Counted from the first letter of the stretch, positions 26,659-35,821 are shown. The stretch is 59,145 nucleotides of DNA from Muribaculum sp. (GCA_023664085.1 JAMPGE010000001.1:221558-280702); one strand, 5' to 3'. The notes: a model not told the origin generated them from the letters alone. Numbers and translations are program-made.

Positions 26659-28236
26659 TCAGAAGGCACGGCCGTAGGAGCCTCTGTCGAGGCTTCTGTA
26701 GCCAATGGCCTCGGCTATATGGCGCGAGAGGACCGGGGCTTCGGCGGCCGCCTGCGCGTCCATACCGGCGCTTACATAATCGAGATCGGCTATGGTGCGG
26801 GCCACTCTAAGTATCCTGTCGAACGCTCTGGCCGACATGTCGAGCCGGGTCATACGCTCTTTGAGTCTGCCGAGACCCTCGGCATCGGGCCACGCGAATT
26901 TGTGAATATGGCGCGACGATATCTGCGCATTGCAGTGTATTCCCTTCTCGGCCTTGAAACGCTCCGTCTGCACAGCTCTGGCGGCCATGACCCTGCCGCG
27001 GATCCGCTCACTCCCCTCCTCGGGCTTACGGTCCGCTATATCGTCGAAACTCACAGGCTCTATCTCCACATGGATATCGATGCGGTCGAGCAGCGGACCG
27101 GAGATTTTGTTCATATACTTCGACACCTGACCCGGCATACACGTGCAGGCACGCGTAGGATGGCCGTAGTAGCCGCACGGGCAAGGATTCATTGAGGCCA
27201 CGAGCATGAACGAAGCCGGATAATTCACCGTGTATTTAGCCCTCGACACGGTGATCACCCTGTCTTCAATAGGCTGGCGGAGCACCTCAAGCACCTGACG
27301 GGGAAACTCCGGAAATTCATCAAGAAAGAGCACTCCGTTGTGGGCCAGAGAGATCTCTCCCGGCATGGGATTGGTGCCTCCGCCTACAAGAGCCACCGGC
27401 GACACGGTGTGGTGCGGCGTACGAAACGGGCGGCGCGTCATAAGCATCGATCCGCGGTTAAGTTTTCCGGCCACAGAGTGTATCTTGGTGGTTTCCAATG
27501 CCTCGGCCATACTCAGCGGCGGCAGAATGGATGGGATCCTCTTTGCCATCATCGATTTGCCCGCGCCCGGAGGCCCCACCATCAGCAGATTATGGCCGCC
27601 GGCACATGCCACTTCCAGTGCCCTCTTCACGCTTTGCTGACCTTTTACCTCGGCAAAATCAAAGTCGTAATTTTCGGAATCGGCGGCAAACAGCGCCCGG
27701 GTATTGATCTGCATCGGTTGCTGATCAGACTCTCCTTTCACAAGAGCTACGGCCTGGGCAAGGTTTTCCACTCCGAATACGTTAAGATTATTTACCACGG
27801 CGGCCTCGGTAAGATTGTCGGCAGGTACGATAAGGTTTGATATCCCCGTCTCGCGCGCCAGCACGGCGGTGGGCAGCGCACCCTTCACCGGCAGCACGGA
27901 GCCGTCGAGCGACAATTCTCCGAGTATCATCCACTGCTCCGGATGCTCCATCGTCACCACCTGATTGGCCGACAGCAGACCTATGGCGATCGGCAGATCG
28001 TAGGCAGAGCCTTCCTTCTTAACGTCGGCGGGAGAAAGATTGATGATCGTGCGCCGCGTAGAGATATGGAAGCCGCTGCTCTTCATGGCTTCCGATATCC
28101 TTTGATAACTTTCCTTCACCGCAGTGTCGGCAAGGCCCACGATGGAGAAACCCACACCTCGGTCCACAGCTGTCTCCACGGTGACCGGAAGGGCTTCTAT
28201 GCCGAAAATGGCGGCGGAATTAATTTTGGTGAGCAT
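26659..28236 (-). CDS. yifB: YifB family Mg chelatase-like AAA ATPase
   Basis: A 525-residue protein of the YifB/ComM family. The N-terminal Lon-like (ChlI) domain covers residues about 20-165, Walker A is GPPGAGKSMMAKRIP (about 222-236), Walker B is GVLFLDEFPEF (about 298), and the C-terminal Mg_chelatase_C domain is at about 400-510. ComM acts as a helicase promoting branch migration during natural transformation; whether this protein does so is inference. It overlaps the upstream lipoprotein gene by 17 bp and is abutted at its 3' end by the IS remnant. Confidence 0.93.
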   Translation of the reverse strand: MLTKINSAAIFGIEALPVTVETAVDRGVGFSIVGLADTAVKESYQRISEAMKSSGFHISTRRTIINLSPADVKKEGSAYDLPIAIGLLSANQVVTMEHPEQWMILGELSLDGSVLPVKGALPTAVLARETGISNLIVPADNLTEAAVVNNLNVFGVENLAQAVALVKGESDQQPMQINTRALFAADSENYDFDFAEVKGQQSVKRALEVACAGGHNLLMVGPPGAGKSMMAKRIPSILPPLSMAEALETTKIHSVAGKLNRGSMLMTRRPFRTPHHTVSPVALVGGGTNPMPGEISLAHNGVLFLDEFPEFPRQVLEVLRQPIEDRVITVSRAKYTVNYPASFMLVASMNPCPCGYYGHPTRACTCMPGQVSKYMNKISGPLLDRIDIHVEIEPVSFDDIADRKPEEGSERIRGRVMAARAVQTERFKAEKGIHCNAQISSRHIHKFAWPDAEGLGRLKERMTRLDMSARAFDRILRVARTIADLDYVSAGMDAQAAAEAPVLSRHIAEAIGYRSLDRGSYGRAF

Positions 28237-29275
28237 GGTGGGTATTTACCTGTTTTCTGAATTCGGCGGTGGCCTTCTCCACATCGAATCCTCTGTAGGA
28301 GGGGCGCCCTTTCGAATCAGTGACTATGAAATATTTGGTGCGTGGTATGGAGAGCGGCTTGATATTTTCATCGGCGAAAGAGAGCGGGACCCATCCGCGT
28401 ATGCCGCCGCGAATAGTGTCGTGGCGCAATGTGCGTACCCACGCCATAGAGTCGGGCTCAATGAATATGTTCGCCACGATATATTTGCCGGAATCGCCGG
28501 GGTATCCCGCTATTTCAGCCATTTTACGCAGAGAGTCCACCACCCGCAGGTCATCATACTCAAACCCGCTGAAGTAAAGCAACGAAGTTCGTTTGGCGGC
28601 CGGCGAGATCGTGAGCCGTCCGGAATCTACGTGGAGAGTGATGTTTTTTACCATCGGCCCGTCCTCCGGCAGACCGCCGTCCATGTCGGCCCTGCTCAGG
28701 GCATCGAGCAGTTTCTGAGGGAGAGCGTCTTTCTTCAGGGACTTCCAAAGAGTGCGAAACATCTGCTCATCCTCACGCCGGGAGAATTCCGTCAGGAGCA
28801 GAAATGCCGAAAGAGGATTGTCCGTGTGGGCTTTTACATATTTTGCCACCGCAGCGTTGATCGCCGCAGCGTCCCGGCTGCGCAGAGCCGCCGTATTTTC
28901 GTGTCTCCAGACCGTCAGACCGTCGTTTATGTCATTGCCCGATATATTCCATTCAAGCGGATCCAAACCGCCTGAAATCACGATCTGATCGCCTTTTTCA
29001 GCGTAAAAACAGAGGAGCGGCCTTGTCTCCGAACTGCGAAACACGAATACCACCGTAGGATAACGGGTGGGCATTTCTTTTGAAGCCTTTCCGGCCTGCA
29101 CGCCCACGGTAGTCTCCACCATGAAGCTCTGGCTGCGCGATGAAGCGTGGTGCAACAATCTGTAGCTCGTATTGCAGTCCGCGCTCAGCTTGAACTCCAC
29201 TTTGAATCTGTTGGGACCGCACGACGACAGCATCATGACAAGGAATAAGGCCCAAAATAAAGTTACGTGCTTCAT
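28220..29275 (-). CDS. Lipoprotein, possibly DUF4369/thioredoxin-like
   Basis: A 351-residue lipoprotein: signal peptide MKHVTLFWALFLVMMLSSCG with the lipobox cysteine at residue 19. The N-terminal beta-rich part (VEFKLSADCNTSYRLL through EKGDQIVISGGLDP) resembles the DUF4369 region of Bacteroidales thiol-disulfide lipoproteins. The C-terminal part (TSLLYFSGFEYDD onward, IFIEPDSMAWVRT, TKYFIVTDSKGRPSYRG) suggests a thioredoxin-like fold, but the CxxC motif is absent, so redox activity is unlikely. It starts the unit with yifB, whose start overlaps its end. The ATG lies about at the predicted transcription start. Confidence 0.65.
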   Translation of the reverse strand: MKHVTLFWALFLVMMLSSCGPNRFKVEFKLSADCNTSYRLLHHASSRSQSFMVETTVGVQAGKASKEMPTRYPTVVFVFRSSETRPLLCFYAEKGDQIVISGGLDPLEWNISGNDINDGLTVWRHENTAALRSRDAAAINAAVAKYVKAHTDNPLSAFLLLTEFSRREDEQMFRTLWKSLKKDALPQKLLDALSRADMDGGLPEDGPMVKNITLHVDSGRLTISPAAKRTSLLYFSGFEYDDLRVVDSLRKMAEIAGYPGDSGKYIVANIFIEPDSMAWVRTLRHDTIRGGIRGWVPLSFADENIKPLSIPRTKYFIVTDSKGRPSYRGFDVEKATAEFRKQVNTHHAHQN

Positions 29276-29280
29276 ACGCA

Positions 29281-29311
29281 CAAAATTAGTAAAAAAGGGC
29301 GATGCCACAAA
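29281..29311 (-). promoter_or_regulatory. Promoter for the lipoprotein-yifB unit
   Basis: On minus, TTTG (29308-29311), a 19-base spacer and TAATTTTG (29281-29288): a full consensus match. The ATG (29273-29275) begins 5 bases after the -7 box, so the transcript may be leaderless. Confidence 0.75.
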
Positions 29312-29379
29312 ATGAGACCGGATTTATCCGCCATTCCAGAATGACATGTATTTGTATATTCGTAGATACCTCCTGATGT

Positions 29380-29526
29380 TAATGCCACTATAAAAAGAAT
29401 TTTTACGACATCGCCTCTTCGAGGCTCATTTTGTTTATCTTGCTGGTCCCCAAGCTAAAGCCTGGGGTTAACCATGACATCGCCTCTCCGAGGCGAACTC
29501 CGACAATTCTTAATTTAGTGACACTA
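29380..29526. repeat. 147-bp inverted-repeat element with three hairpins, copy A
   Basis: Ends TAATGCCACTA (29380-29390) and TAGTGACACTA (29516-29526) are near-inverted. Inside are GCCTC-TTC-GAGGC, CCCCAAGCT-AA-AGCCTGGGG and ATCGCCTC-TCC-GAGGCGA hairpins. The same arrangement recurs at 58901-59048. No gene is seen in 29276-29720. Confidence 0.8.
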
Positions 29527-29585
29527 CTCCGGATATCCAATAACGGTACCGTATGCGGATTGCAAACCGGCCTAAACTGATAAAT

Positions 29586-29677
29586 GAGATATGAGAAGTG
29601 AAATATGAGAAATGAGATATGAGAGGTGAAATATGATAAATGAGATATGAGAGGTCAGACCTTCTCATATCTCATTT
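29586..29677. repeat. 14-bp tandem array ending in a 19-bp hairpin
   Basis: Units GATATGAGAAGTGA and AATATGAGAAATGA alternate, giving a 28-bp super-period. The last units are inverted: AAATGAGATATGAGA-GGTC (29638-29656) pairs with GACC-T-TCTCATATCTCATTT (29658-29677) around a single A. The hairpin is 44 bases past the WYL gene stop and may terminate it. Confidence 0.85.
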
Positions 29678-29720
29678 CTCTTTTCTTTTATCCGATTTCT
29701 CTTATCTCTTGTTTTTGAGA

Positions 29721-30662
29721 TCAGAAATCCACAGCCTCGGAGTGACGACTATGTTCGTGGATAGGTTCCTCGTAGGCCTGCTGCATTCTGCAGATAATGT
29801 CGCGCAGCTTCATACGCAGAGAATCGGGGGCTATCACCTCACAATCGGGCCCGAAACTTAACAGAGTGTCGATAAATCCTCTTGTTATTACGAGATTGAG
29901 ATGGAAAATAGCATAGTCGTTTTTTGAGTAAATCTCTTTTTGCGAACTGTGCAGGGGGCATTCCGTCACTTCCTGAAGCGCATGTCCGGAGAGTTTCAGT
30001 CTGATGGACTCAGGCTGTCCGTGAGGCTCGATCTCCATACCGTAGAAATGACTGAAGAATCCTCTTGCATCGAAATCGAAAGGATACTGGAATCTGCAGT
30101 CGGAGATGGTCGGATTTCGCATATCAGCGATTTTGTAGACCTGCATTTGCTGAGTCTCAGGATTCTGTCCGAGCATATACCAAGCATTCTCCCAGAGACG
30201 TACGCAATAGGGAGCTACGTGATAATAAACGTCTGTACCTGTGGTGGAGAGGGTAAATTCCAAACATTTCTCGCGCTTCATGGCGTCCAGCACGTAAACC
30301 AGCGCGTTTTTCTCTTCGGGCACGGCATCGAGAAGGATTCTGTCGGCGAGCGAAGAAGAGCGATGTATGGAATTGGAGAGAGAAAGGGTCTGAAGCATCC
30401 AAATCTTAAGCAGGGTATAGGCGTTGGGATCATCAGCGATATAATAGTAATTGTTATCGCTGCGATTACAAAGGATACGAATGCCAAAAAGATGCTCTAC
30501 GGCATCGCGGTGATTGTGAAAGGTGCGAAGAGCCAAGGGGGAGGCATCATCGTTGAGAGGCGAGATGTTCCATGCCTTCGCGATGTCTTCAAAAGTAGGC
30601 TTGTTGCCGTTGAAGATTGTGCTTACAAGCCAAACGTATCGATGAAATAAGTCCCGTTTCAT
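29721..30662 (-). CDS. WYL domain-containing transcriptional regulator
   Basis: A 313-residue regulator. The N-terminal region (MKRDLFHRYVWLVSTIF, FEDIAKAWNISPLN, ALRTFHNHRDAVEHLFGI) fits a winged helix-turn-helix, and the middle (FTLSTTGTDVYYHVAPYCVRLWENAWYMLGQNP, residues about 150-182) is the WYL ligand-binding domain, followed by a WCX-like C-terminal region. WYL domains bind nucleotides or nucleic acids and often regulate stress or defence genes; no such target lies next to it. Long leader: see the promoter at 30836-30867. Confidence 0.88.
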   Translation of the reverse strand: MKRDLFHRYVWLVSTIFNGNKPTFEDIAKAWNISPLNDDASPLALRTFHNHRDAVEHLFGIRILCNRSDNNYYYIADDPNAYTLLKIWMLQTLSLSNSIHRSSSLADRILLDAVPEEKNALVYVLDAMKREKCLEFTLSTTGTDVYYHVAPYCVRLWENAWYMLGQNPETQQMQVYKIADMRNPTISDCRFQYPFDFDARGFFSHFYGMEIEPHGQPESIRLKLSGHALQEVTECPLHSSQKEIYSKNDYAIFHLNLVITRGFIDTLLSFGPDCEVIAPDSLRMKLRDIICRMQQAYEEPIHEHSRHSEAVDF

Positions 30663-30835
30663 ACTTCGGTGGCTTAAAAGTAAAGATTAATAATTTTGGC
30701 CGTAATGGCCGATGTTAAAAAGGAAATGGACGCGGACAGCTTTAGAATACCTGCAGTGCCGATAGGATCAATTAGGAGCGTGCAGATAGTCAAAAACTTC
30801 CGTGCAATAAATTAGGCAATAGGTTTTTGCAAACA

Positions 30836-30867
30836 CAAAATTATAAAAAAAACCAATTATTTGCAAA
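30836..30867 (-). promoter_or_regulatory. Promoter for the WYL regulator gene
   Basis: On minus, TTTG (30864-30867), a 20-base spacer and TAATTTTG (30836-30843): full consensus. Start near 30830, leaving a leader of about 168 bases before 30662. The gap 30663-31044 otherwise holds only the fabF terminator. Confidence 0.7.
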
Positions 30868-30987
30868 TTATATTCGTTTTTTTGACGATTTTTCCGAATA
30901 ATCCGCCATGCCCGGGAGCTCCGAGATCTCTAAAGACTCTGAGAGGGTATTCCCGTTCGGCATACTTACGGCAGGAGTAATGAAAGA

Positions 30988-31016
30988 AGCAGAGAAGCCT
31001 TTGGGACTTCTCTGCT
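30988..31016 (-). terminator. Intrinsic terminator after fabF
   Basis: On minus, AGCAGAGAAG (31016-31007) pairs with CTTCTCTGCT (30997-30988) around 9 bases, followed by TCTTTCATT. It is 28 bases past the fabF stop; the T run is interrupted. Confidence 0.7.
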
Positions 31017-31044
31017 TATGAGGATTTGACTTGGTGTCGGAATC

Positions 31045-32307
31045 TTAGTCCTTATACTTTTTGAGGATCAGGGCAGCATTGTGGCCACCGAATCCGAAGG
31101 TATTTGACAGGACGGCGTTGACATCTCTCTTCCTGGCCTTATTGAAGGTGAAATCGAGGTTATAGTCCACTTCGGGATCATTGTCGCCATCCTCGTGATT
31201 GATGGTGGGGGGAATGATACCGTCGGTGATAGCCTTCACGCTGAAGAGAGCCTCAAGAGCACCTGCGGCGCCAAGGAGATGGCCGGTCATCGATTTAGTG
31301 GAGCTAAGGCTGAGTTTATAGGCATGGTCGCCAAAAACGTCTTTGATTGCCTTTGCCTCGCCACGGTCGCCCACAGGGGTGGAAGTGCCGTGGAGGTTGA
31401 TGTAATCGATGTCTTCAGGCTTCATTCCGGCATCCTTAAGAGCGTTTTCCATCACCAGACGCGCACCCAGGCCTTCGGGATGGGTGGCGGTGATATGGTA
31501 GGCATCGGCGGAAAGGCCACCGCCAGCCACTTCGGCGTAGATGTGAGCGCCGCGCGCTTTGGCATGCTCAAGCTCTTCAAGCACGAGAGCGGCGGCGCCT
31601 TCGCCGATCACAAACCCGTCTCTTGAGCCGCTGAAGGGGCGGGATGCGCCTTCGGGATCTTCATTACGGGTGGAAAGGGCCTTCATGGAATTGAAGCCGC
31701 CTACGCCGGCGGGGAAAACCGCGGCTTCGGCACCACCGGCAACGATGGCATCAGCCATACCGAGACGGATGAGATTGAACGCGTCGACCAGGGCATTGTT
31801 TGAAGAGGCGCAGGCTGACACAGTGGCAAAATTCGGGCCGCGATATCCATGTTCGATCGAGATATGGCCGGCGGCGATATCCGCGATCATTTTAGGGATG
31901 AAGAAAGGATTGTATTTGGGGCCCTGTTCGGTATGCGTGGCATAGTAGCCGGCCTCCTCCTCGAAGGTGTGAAGGCCACCGATACCTGCGGCGAAAACCA
32001 CACCGACGCGGTTTTTGTCAACGTTTTCCGCGTCAAGGCCGGCGTCGTTGATGGCCTCATCGGCAGCCACAAGGGCATACATGGCGTAGAGGTCGAGCTG
32101 ACGGGCCTTTTTGCGGTCGAAATGGTCGGCGGGGTTAAAATCCTTTACTTCGCATGCGAATTTGGTCTTGAACAGCGAAGCGTCGAAATGTGTGATCGGG
32201 CCGGCGCCGCTTTTGCCTTCCACGGCATTCTTCCACGTGGTCTCCACGTCGTTGCCGATAGGCGTAAGGGCTCCCAGTCCGGTCACCACCACTCTTTTAA
32301 GTTCCAT
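31045..32307 (-). CDS. fabF: 3-oxoacyl-ACP synthase II
   Basis: The 420-residue condensing enzyme that elongates acyl-ACP with malonyl-ACP in fatty-acid synthesis. The catalytic Cys is in TVSACASSNNALVDAF (residue about 166), the two His in INLHGTSTPVGDRGE (about 306) and SMTGHLLGAAGALE (about 344), and the C-terminal NTFGFGGHNAALIL block is present. acpP lies 36 bp upstream on the same strand, the usual Bacteroidales pair. Confidence 0.97.
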   Translation of the reverse strand: MELKRVVVTGLGALTPIGNDVETTWKNAVEGKSGAGPITHFDASLFKTKFACEVKDFNPADHFDRKKARQLDLYAMYALVAADEAINDAGLDAENVDKNRVGVVFAAGIGGLHTFEEEAGYYATHTEQGPKYNPFFIPKMIADIAAGHISIEHGYRGPNFATVSACASSNNALVDAFNLIRLGMADAIVAGGAEAAVFPAGVGGFNSMKALSTRNEDPEGASRPFSGSRDGFVIGEGAAALVLEELEHAKARGAHIYAEVAGGGLSADAYHITATHPEGLGARLVMENALKDAGMKPEDIDYINLHGTSTPVGDRGEAKAIKDVFGDHAYKLSLSSTKSMTGHLLGAAGALEALFSVKAITDGIIPPTINHEDGDNDPEVDYNLDFTFNKARKRDVNAVLSNTFGFGGHNAALILKKYKD

Positions 32308-32343
32308 TCAGGGATATGGTTGGAGTGCAGGGCAAGCCCTGTC

Positions 32344-32580
32344 TTATTTGGAATGCTCTTCTATATAGGCGATAGCGTCACCTACAGTTGTGATCTTTTC
32401 TGCGTCCTCGTCGGGGATTGTGATGCCGAATTCTTTTTCGAATTCCATGATCAGTTCTACGGTGTCGAGGGAGTCTGCGCCCAGATCTTTGCTGAATTCA
32501 GCGTTGGGGGTTACTTCGTTTTCGTCAACTGTGAGTTTGTCAACGATGATTGCTTTTACTCTATCTTGGATATCAGACAT
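32344..32580 (-). CDS. acpP: Acyl carrier protein
   Basis: A 78-residue acidic carrier protein. The phosphopantetheine attachment site is Ser37 in [15 protein letters not shown]. It carries the growing acyl chain to FabF, whose gene follows. Length and sequence are typical. On minus, TTACTTTG (32630-32637) with TTCG at 32657-32660 is a plausible promoter about 50 bases upstream. Confidence 0.97.
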   Translation of the reverse strand: MSDIQDRVKAIIVDKLTVDENEVTPNAEFSKDLGADSLDTVELIMEFEKEFGITIPDEDAEKITTVGDAIAYIEEHSK

Positions 32581-32629
32581 AATAGAAGTATTTTTGATTA
32601 ATATTTGATTATTCTCGTGTTTCGGGATG

Positions 32630-32660
32630 CAAAGTAAAGCAATATTTTTTGATTAACGAA
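32630..32660 (-). promoter_or_regulatory. Probable promoter for acpP-fabF
   Basis: On minus, TTCG (32657-32660), a 19-base spacer, TTACTTTG (32630-32637, 7 of 8). Matches are imperfect in both boxes. Confidence 0.5.
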
Positions 32661-32752
32661 ATATTTCCCCAAAAACTGCACATTTTTTTACATTTTGTGC
32701 CAGTTTTTGGGGAAATTTTCTATTTCGAACCGGGATATCGGTTTTGTTCGGC

Positions 32753-33778
32753 TTATTTCACTTCCCAGGTTTCGGTGGTCTTGAGAATCATGTCGCGCAG
32801 ATTGGCGAAGCCTTTTTTGGCTTTTACGGCTTCTACCTGATTCTGCACGTCGGTCTCGTAGCTGACGGCTTCCACATCGCGGATCACGCCGATGGCCAGG
32901 GGGAGTTCGTTGCCGTCCATCATTGCGAGCTGCTGCTGGAGGAAGTTGGTCTTTTCATGGGCGTCGTGAGTGAGTACGTCATCGATGGTCCATCCGTCTT
33001 CACCCACAGTGACCGCCTTGAGGCCGAATCCGTCCTGCACAAGGCCTTTTTCGAGGTTTTTGCCGAAGAGCATCTTTTCACCGTGGCGCAGGTGGATGGT
33101 GCGTTCGTCGCGGAAGTCCTTGTCGCTGAGGTTGGCATGGCTGCCGTTGTTGAAGATCACGCAGTTCTGACGGATTTCCACCACGCTGGCGCCTTTGTGG
33201 GCGGCGGCGGCCACCATCACTTCCTTGGTGGTGTCGAGGGCGATGTCGATGGAGCGGGCGAAGAAGTTGCCGCGGGCACCGAACACGAGTTCAGCGGGGA
33301 TGAACGGATCCTCAGTGGTGCCGTAGGGGCTTGATTTGGTGACGGCACCGCGGTCGGAAGTCGGAGAATATTGACCTTTTGTCAGACCGTAGATCTTGTT
33401 GTTGAAGAGCAGGATGTTGAGGTCAATGTTGCGACGCACGGCATGAATGAAGTGGTTGCCGCCGATGGCGAGGCCGTCGCCGTCGCCGGAGATCTGCCAT
33501 ACGGTGAGCTCGGGGCGGGCTGTCTTCACGCCTGTGGCGATGGCCGCGGCACGTCCGTGGATCGTGTGCATGCCGTAGGTATTCATGTAGTAAGGCAGAC
33601 GCGAGGAGCAACCGATACCGGATACGACCACGATGTCTTTGGGAGCCACGCCAAGATCGGCCATGGCTTTGTGGAGCACGTTAAGGATGGCATGGTCGCC
33701 GCAACCGGGACACCATCTCACGCTCTGGGAGTTTTTATAATCGGCGGCCTTGAAGGCGCATTCTGTTTTATTTTCCAT
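32753..33778 (-). CDS. korB: 2-oxoacid:ferredoxin oxidoreductase, beta subunit
   Basis: The 341-residue thiamine-diphosphate-binding subunit of a 2-oxoglutarate (or related 2-oxoacid):ferredoxin oxidoreductase. The N-terminal CPGCGDHAILN (residues about 23-33), GIGCSSRLPYYMNTYGMHTI, and the TPP/Mg motif GDGDGLAIGGNHF with NNKIYGLTKGQYSPTS are all seen. It starts 10 bp after the korA stop. The enzyme makes acyl-CoA and reduced ferredoxin in the anaerobic TCA branch. Confidence 0.95.
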   Translation of the reverse strand: MENKTECAFKAADYKNSQSVRWCPGCGDHAILNVLHKAMADLGVAPKDIVVVSGIGCSSRLPYYMNTYGMHTIHGRAAAIATGVKTARPELTVWQISGDGDGLAIGGNHFIHAVRRNIDLNILLFNNKIYGLTKGQYSPTSDRGAVTKSSPYGTTEDPFIPAELVFGARGNFFARSIDIALDTTKEVMVAAAAHKGASVVEIRQNCVIFNNGSHANLSDKDFRDERTIHLRHGEKMLFGKNLEKGLVQDGFGLKAVTVGEDGWTIDDVLTHDAHEKTNFLQQQLAMMDGNELPLAIGVIRDVEAVSYETDVQNQVEAVKAKKGFANLRDMILKTTETWEVK

Positions 33779-33788
33779 GGAGATAAGC

Positions 33789-35636
33789 TTATTTGGTATG
33801 GGCGATTACACCGTCTACAATTTCTTTTACAAGGAAGGGCTGACCCTGCACCTTGTTGATTCTCTTGATGTCCTTGAGGGGGAGATGCTGCTGGAGGTAG
33901 TCGGCAAACATTCCGGTGTTGAGTTCGGCTACTATAATGTTTTTGTAACCTTTGAGCACTTCGAGGGCGTTGGCGGGCAGAGGATTGATGTAGCGGAACT
34001 GGGCGAGGGCCGTGGGATGACCGGCGGCGTTGAGCTCTTCGGCCGCCGTGTAGAGGTGGCCGTAAGTGCCGCCCCAGCCTACGAGGATAGTGTCGGCGTC
34101 TTTGTTGCCCATCACTTCGAGAGCGGGGATATCGTTGGCGATACGCGCCACTTTCTCTCTGCGGATCTGCACCATGCGTTCGTGGTTGGGTCCGTCGGTG
34201 GAGATCACGGAAGTATGCTCGTCTTTTTCAAGGCCGCCTACACGGTGCATGGCGCCTTCGGTGCCGGGCACGGCCCAGTAGCGCACGAGGTTTTCCGCGT
34301 CGCGATCGTAAGGTTTCCAACCGTTTTCGAGTTTCTCCTTAGAGATAAACGGGGGTTTGATTTCGGGGAAGTCCTCTTCTTCGGGCACACGCCATGCGGA
34401 GCTGCCGTTGGCGATGAATGCATCCGTGAGGAGGATTACGGGAGTCATGTGCTCGATGGCGATACGGGATGCCTCGAAAGCCATGGTGAAGCAGTCGGTG
34501 GGGCTTGCGGCGGCCAGAACGCAGAGAGGAGATTCGCCGTTGCGGCCATAGAGGGCCTGCATCAGGTCGGTCTGCTCGGTCTTGGTAGGCAGGCCGGTGG
34601 AGGGACCGCCGCGCTGCACGTCGATAACCACGAGGGGGAGCTCGGCCATCACGGCAAGGCCGATGCCTTCGCTCTTGAGGGCGAGGCCGGGACCGGAAGT
34701 GGAAGTGACGGCGAGATTTCCGGCGTAGGATGCGCCGATGGCGGAGCAAACGCCGGCGATTTCATCTTCCATCTGGCAGGCCTTCACGCCAAGATCTTTG
34801 CGTTTGGCCAGTTCGTGGAGGATGTCGGTGGCGGGAGTGATGGGATAGCTGCCGAGGAAGAGTGGGCGTCCGCTCTTCTCGGAGGCCATGATGAGGCCCC
34901 ATGCGGTGGCGGTGTTGCCGTTGACGTCGGTGTAGGTGCCGGGTCTGGTGCTCATGGTCTCAATGCGGTAGGTGGGCATTGAGGAGTGTGTATTGTGTCC
35001 GTAATCCCAACCGGCCTGCACCACTTTGGCGTTGGCCTCGTATACGGCGGGTTTCTTTGCGAATTTGGCCTGCAGCTTGCGGAGCACGCTGTCTACCGGA
35101 CGGTCGAAGAGCCAGCAAACGATGCCCAGGGCGAGCATGTTTTTGCACTTCATCATCGATTTCTGGTCCATGCCGGAGCCTTCGAGAGTGTGTTTGAGCA
35201 GCGTGGTCATGGGCACGAGCATTACTCTCTTGGGGTCAATGCCAAGTTCTGTGATGGGATCGTCGGTCTTATACTCGGCTTTCTTCAAATCGGCGGGACG
35301 GAAAGTGTCTACATCGCAAATGATGATACCGTTGGATTTGAGATACTGGAGATTGGTCTTGAGTGCCGCGGGATTCATGGCGATGAGCACGTCGGCTTCG
35401 TCGCCGGGAGTGTGCACTCCTTTACCGACGCTTACCTGAAAGCCTGAAACGCCGCTCAAGCTGCCTTGCGGGGCACGGATTTCTGCGGGATAATCTGGGA
35501 AGGTGCTGATTTCGTTGCCTTCACCGGCCGACACATTGGAGAAGATATTGCCGGCCAATTGCATGCCGTCGCCGGAGTCGCCCGAGAAGCGGACTACAAC
35601 ACGGTCGATGGGCTTGACATTGATACTGTTTGCCAT
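33789..35636 (-). CDS. korA: 2-oxoacid:ferredoxin oxidoreductase, alpha subunit
   Basis: A 615-residue fused gamma-alpha subunit. The N-terminal third (VVVRFSGDSGDGMQLAGNIFS) is the gamma (POR) domain, followed by the pyrimidine-binding alpha part (YPITPATDILHELAKR, TSTSGPGLALKSEGIGLAVMAELPLVVIDVQRGGPSTG). The ATG at 35634-35636 (MANSINVKPIDRVV) is chosen; the frame is open upstream to 35864, but that stretch runs through a promoter and the terminator of the upstream nuclease operon. korB follows after 10 bp. Confidence 0.95.
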   Translation of the reverse strand: MANSINVKPIDRVVVRFSGDSGDGMQLAGNIFSNVSAGEGNEISTFPDYPAEIRAPQGSLSGVSGFQVSVGKGVHTPGDEADVLIAMNPAALKTNLQYLKSNGIIICDVDTFRPADLKKAEYKTDDPITELGIDPKRVMLVPMTTLLKHTLEGSGMDQKSMMKCKNMLALGIVCWLFDRPVDSVLRKLQAKFAKKPAVYEANAKVVQAGWDYGHNTHSSMPTYRIETMSTRPGTYTDVNGNTATAWGLIMASEKSGRPLFLGSYPITPATDILHELAKRKDLGVKACQMEDEIAGVCSAIGASYAGNLAVTSTSGPGLALKSEGIGLAVMAELPLVVIDVQRGGPSTGLPTKTEQTDLMQALYGRNGESPLCVLAAASPTDCFTMAFEASRIAIEHMTPVILLTDAFIANGSSAWRVPEEEDFPEIKPPFISKEKLENGWKPYDRDAENLVRYWAVPGTEGAMHRVGGLEKDEHTSVISTDGPNHERMVQIRREKVARIANDIPALEVMGNKDADTILVGWGGTYGHLYTAAEELNAAGHPTALAQFRYINPLPANALEVLKGYKNIIVAELNTGMFADYLQQHLPLKDIKRINKVQGQPFLVKEIVDGVIAHTK

Positions 35637-35722
35637 ATCGTGATTTAAGGTTATTGTCGTTTTTACAGGGGGGGACGTGTCCGTTCGCATGCGGATATAA
35701 TATCCCCTTTGGTATTCGACTG

Positions 35723-35751
35723 CAAAATTAATTAATTTTTTTGAAGACAAA
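35723..35751 (-). promoter_or_regulatory. Promoter for korAB
   Basis: On minus, TAATTTTG (35723-35730) is a full -7 match; TTTG at 35748-35751 is 17 bases away, a little closer than usual. Leader about 80 bases. Confidence 0.6.
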
Positions 35752-35782
35752 AGTATTTGGGATTTCTTTTGTAAAAAAGCAT

Positions 35783-35821
35783 AAAAAAACTCAAGTTCCC
35801 GGCTTGATCGGAAACTTGAGT
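35783..35821 (-). terminator. Intrinsic terminator of the nuclease locus
   Basis: On minus, ACTCAAGTTTCC pairs with GGAACTTGAGT, followed directly by a run of seven T. It lies 87 bases past the last endonuclease I gene and separates the locus from korAB. Confidence 0.92.

Noticed and set aside
33750..34982. A 410-codon plus-strand frame across korA
   Set aside because: korA has complete POR and alpha-domain motifs; the opposite frame does not.
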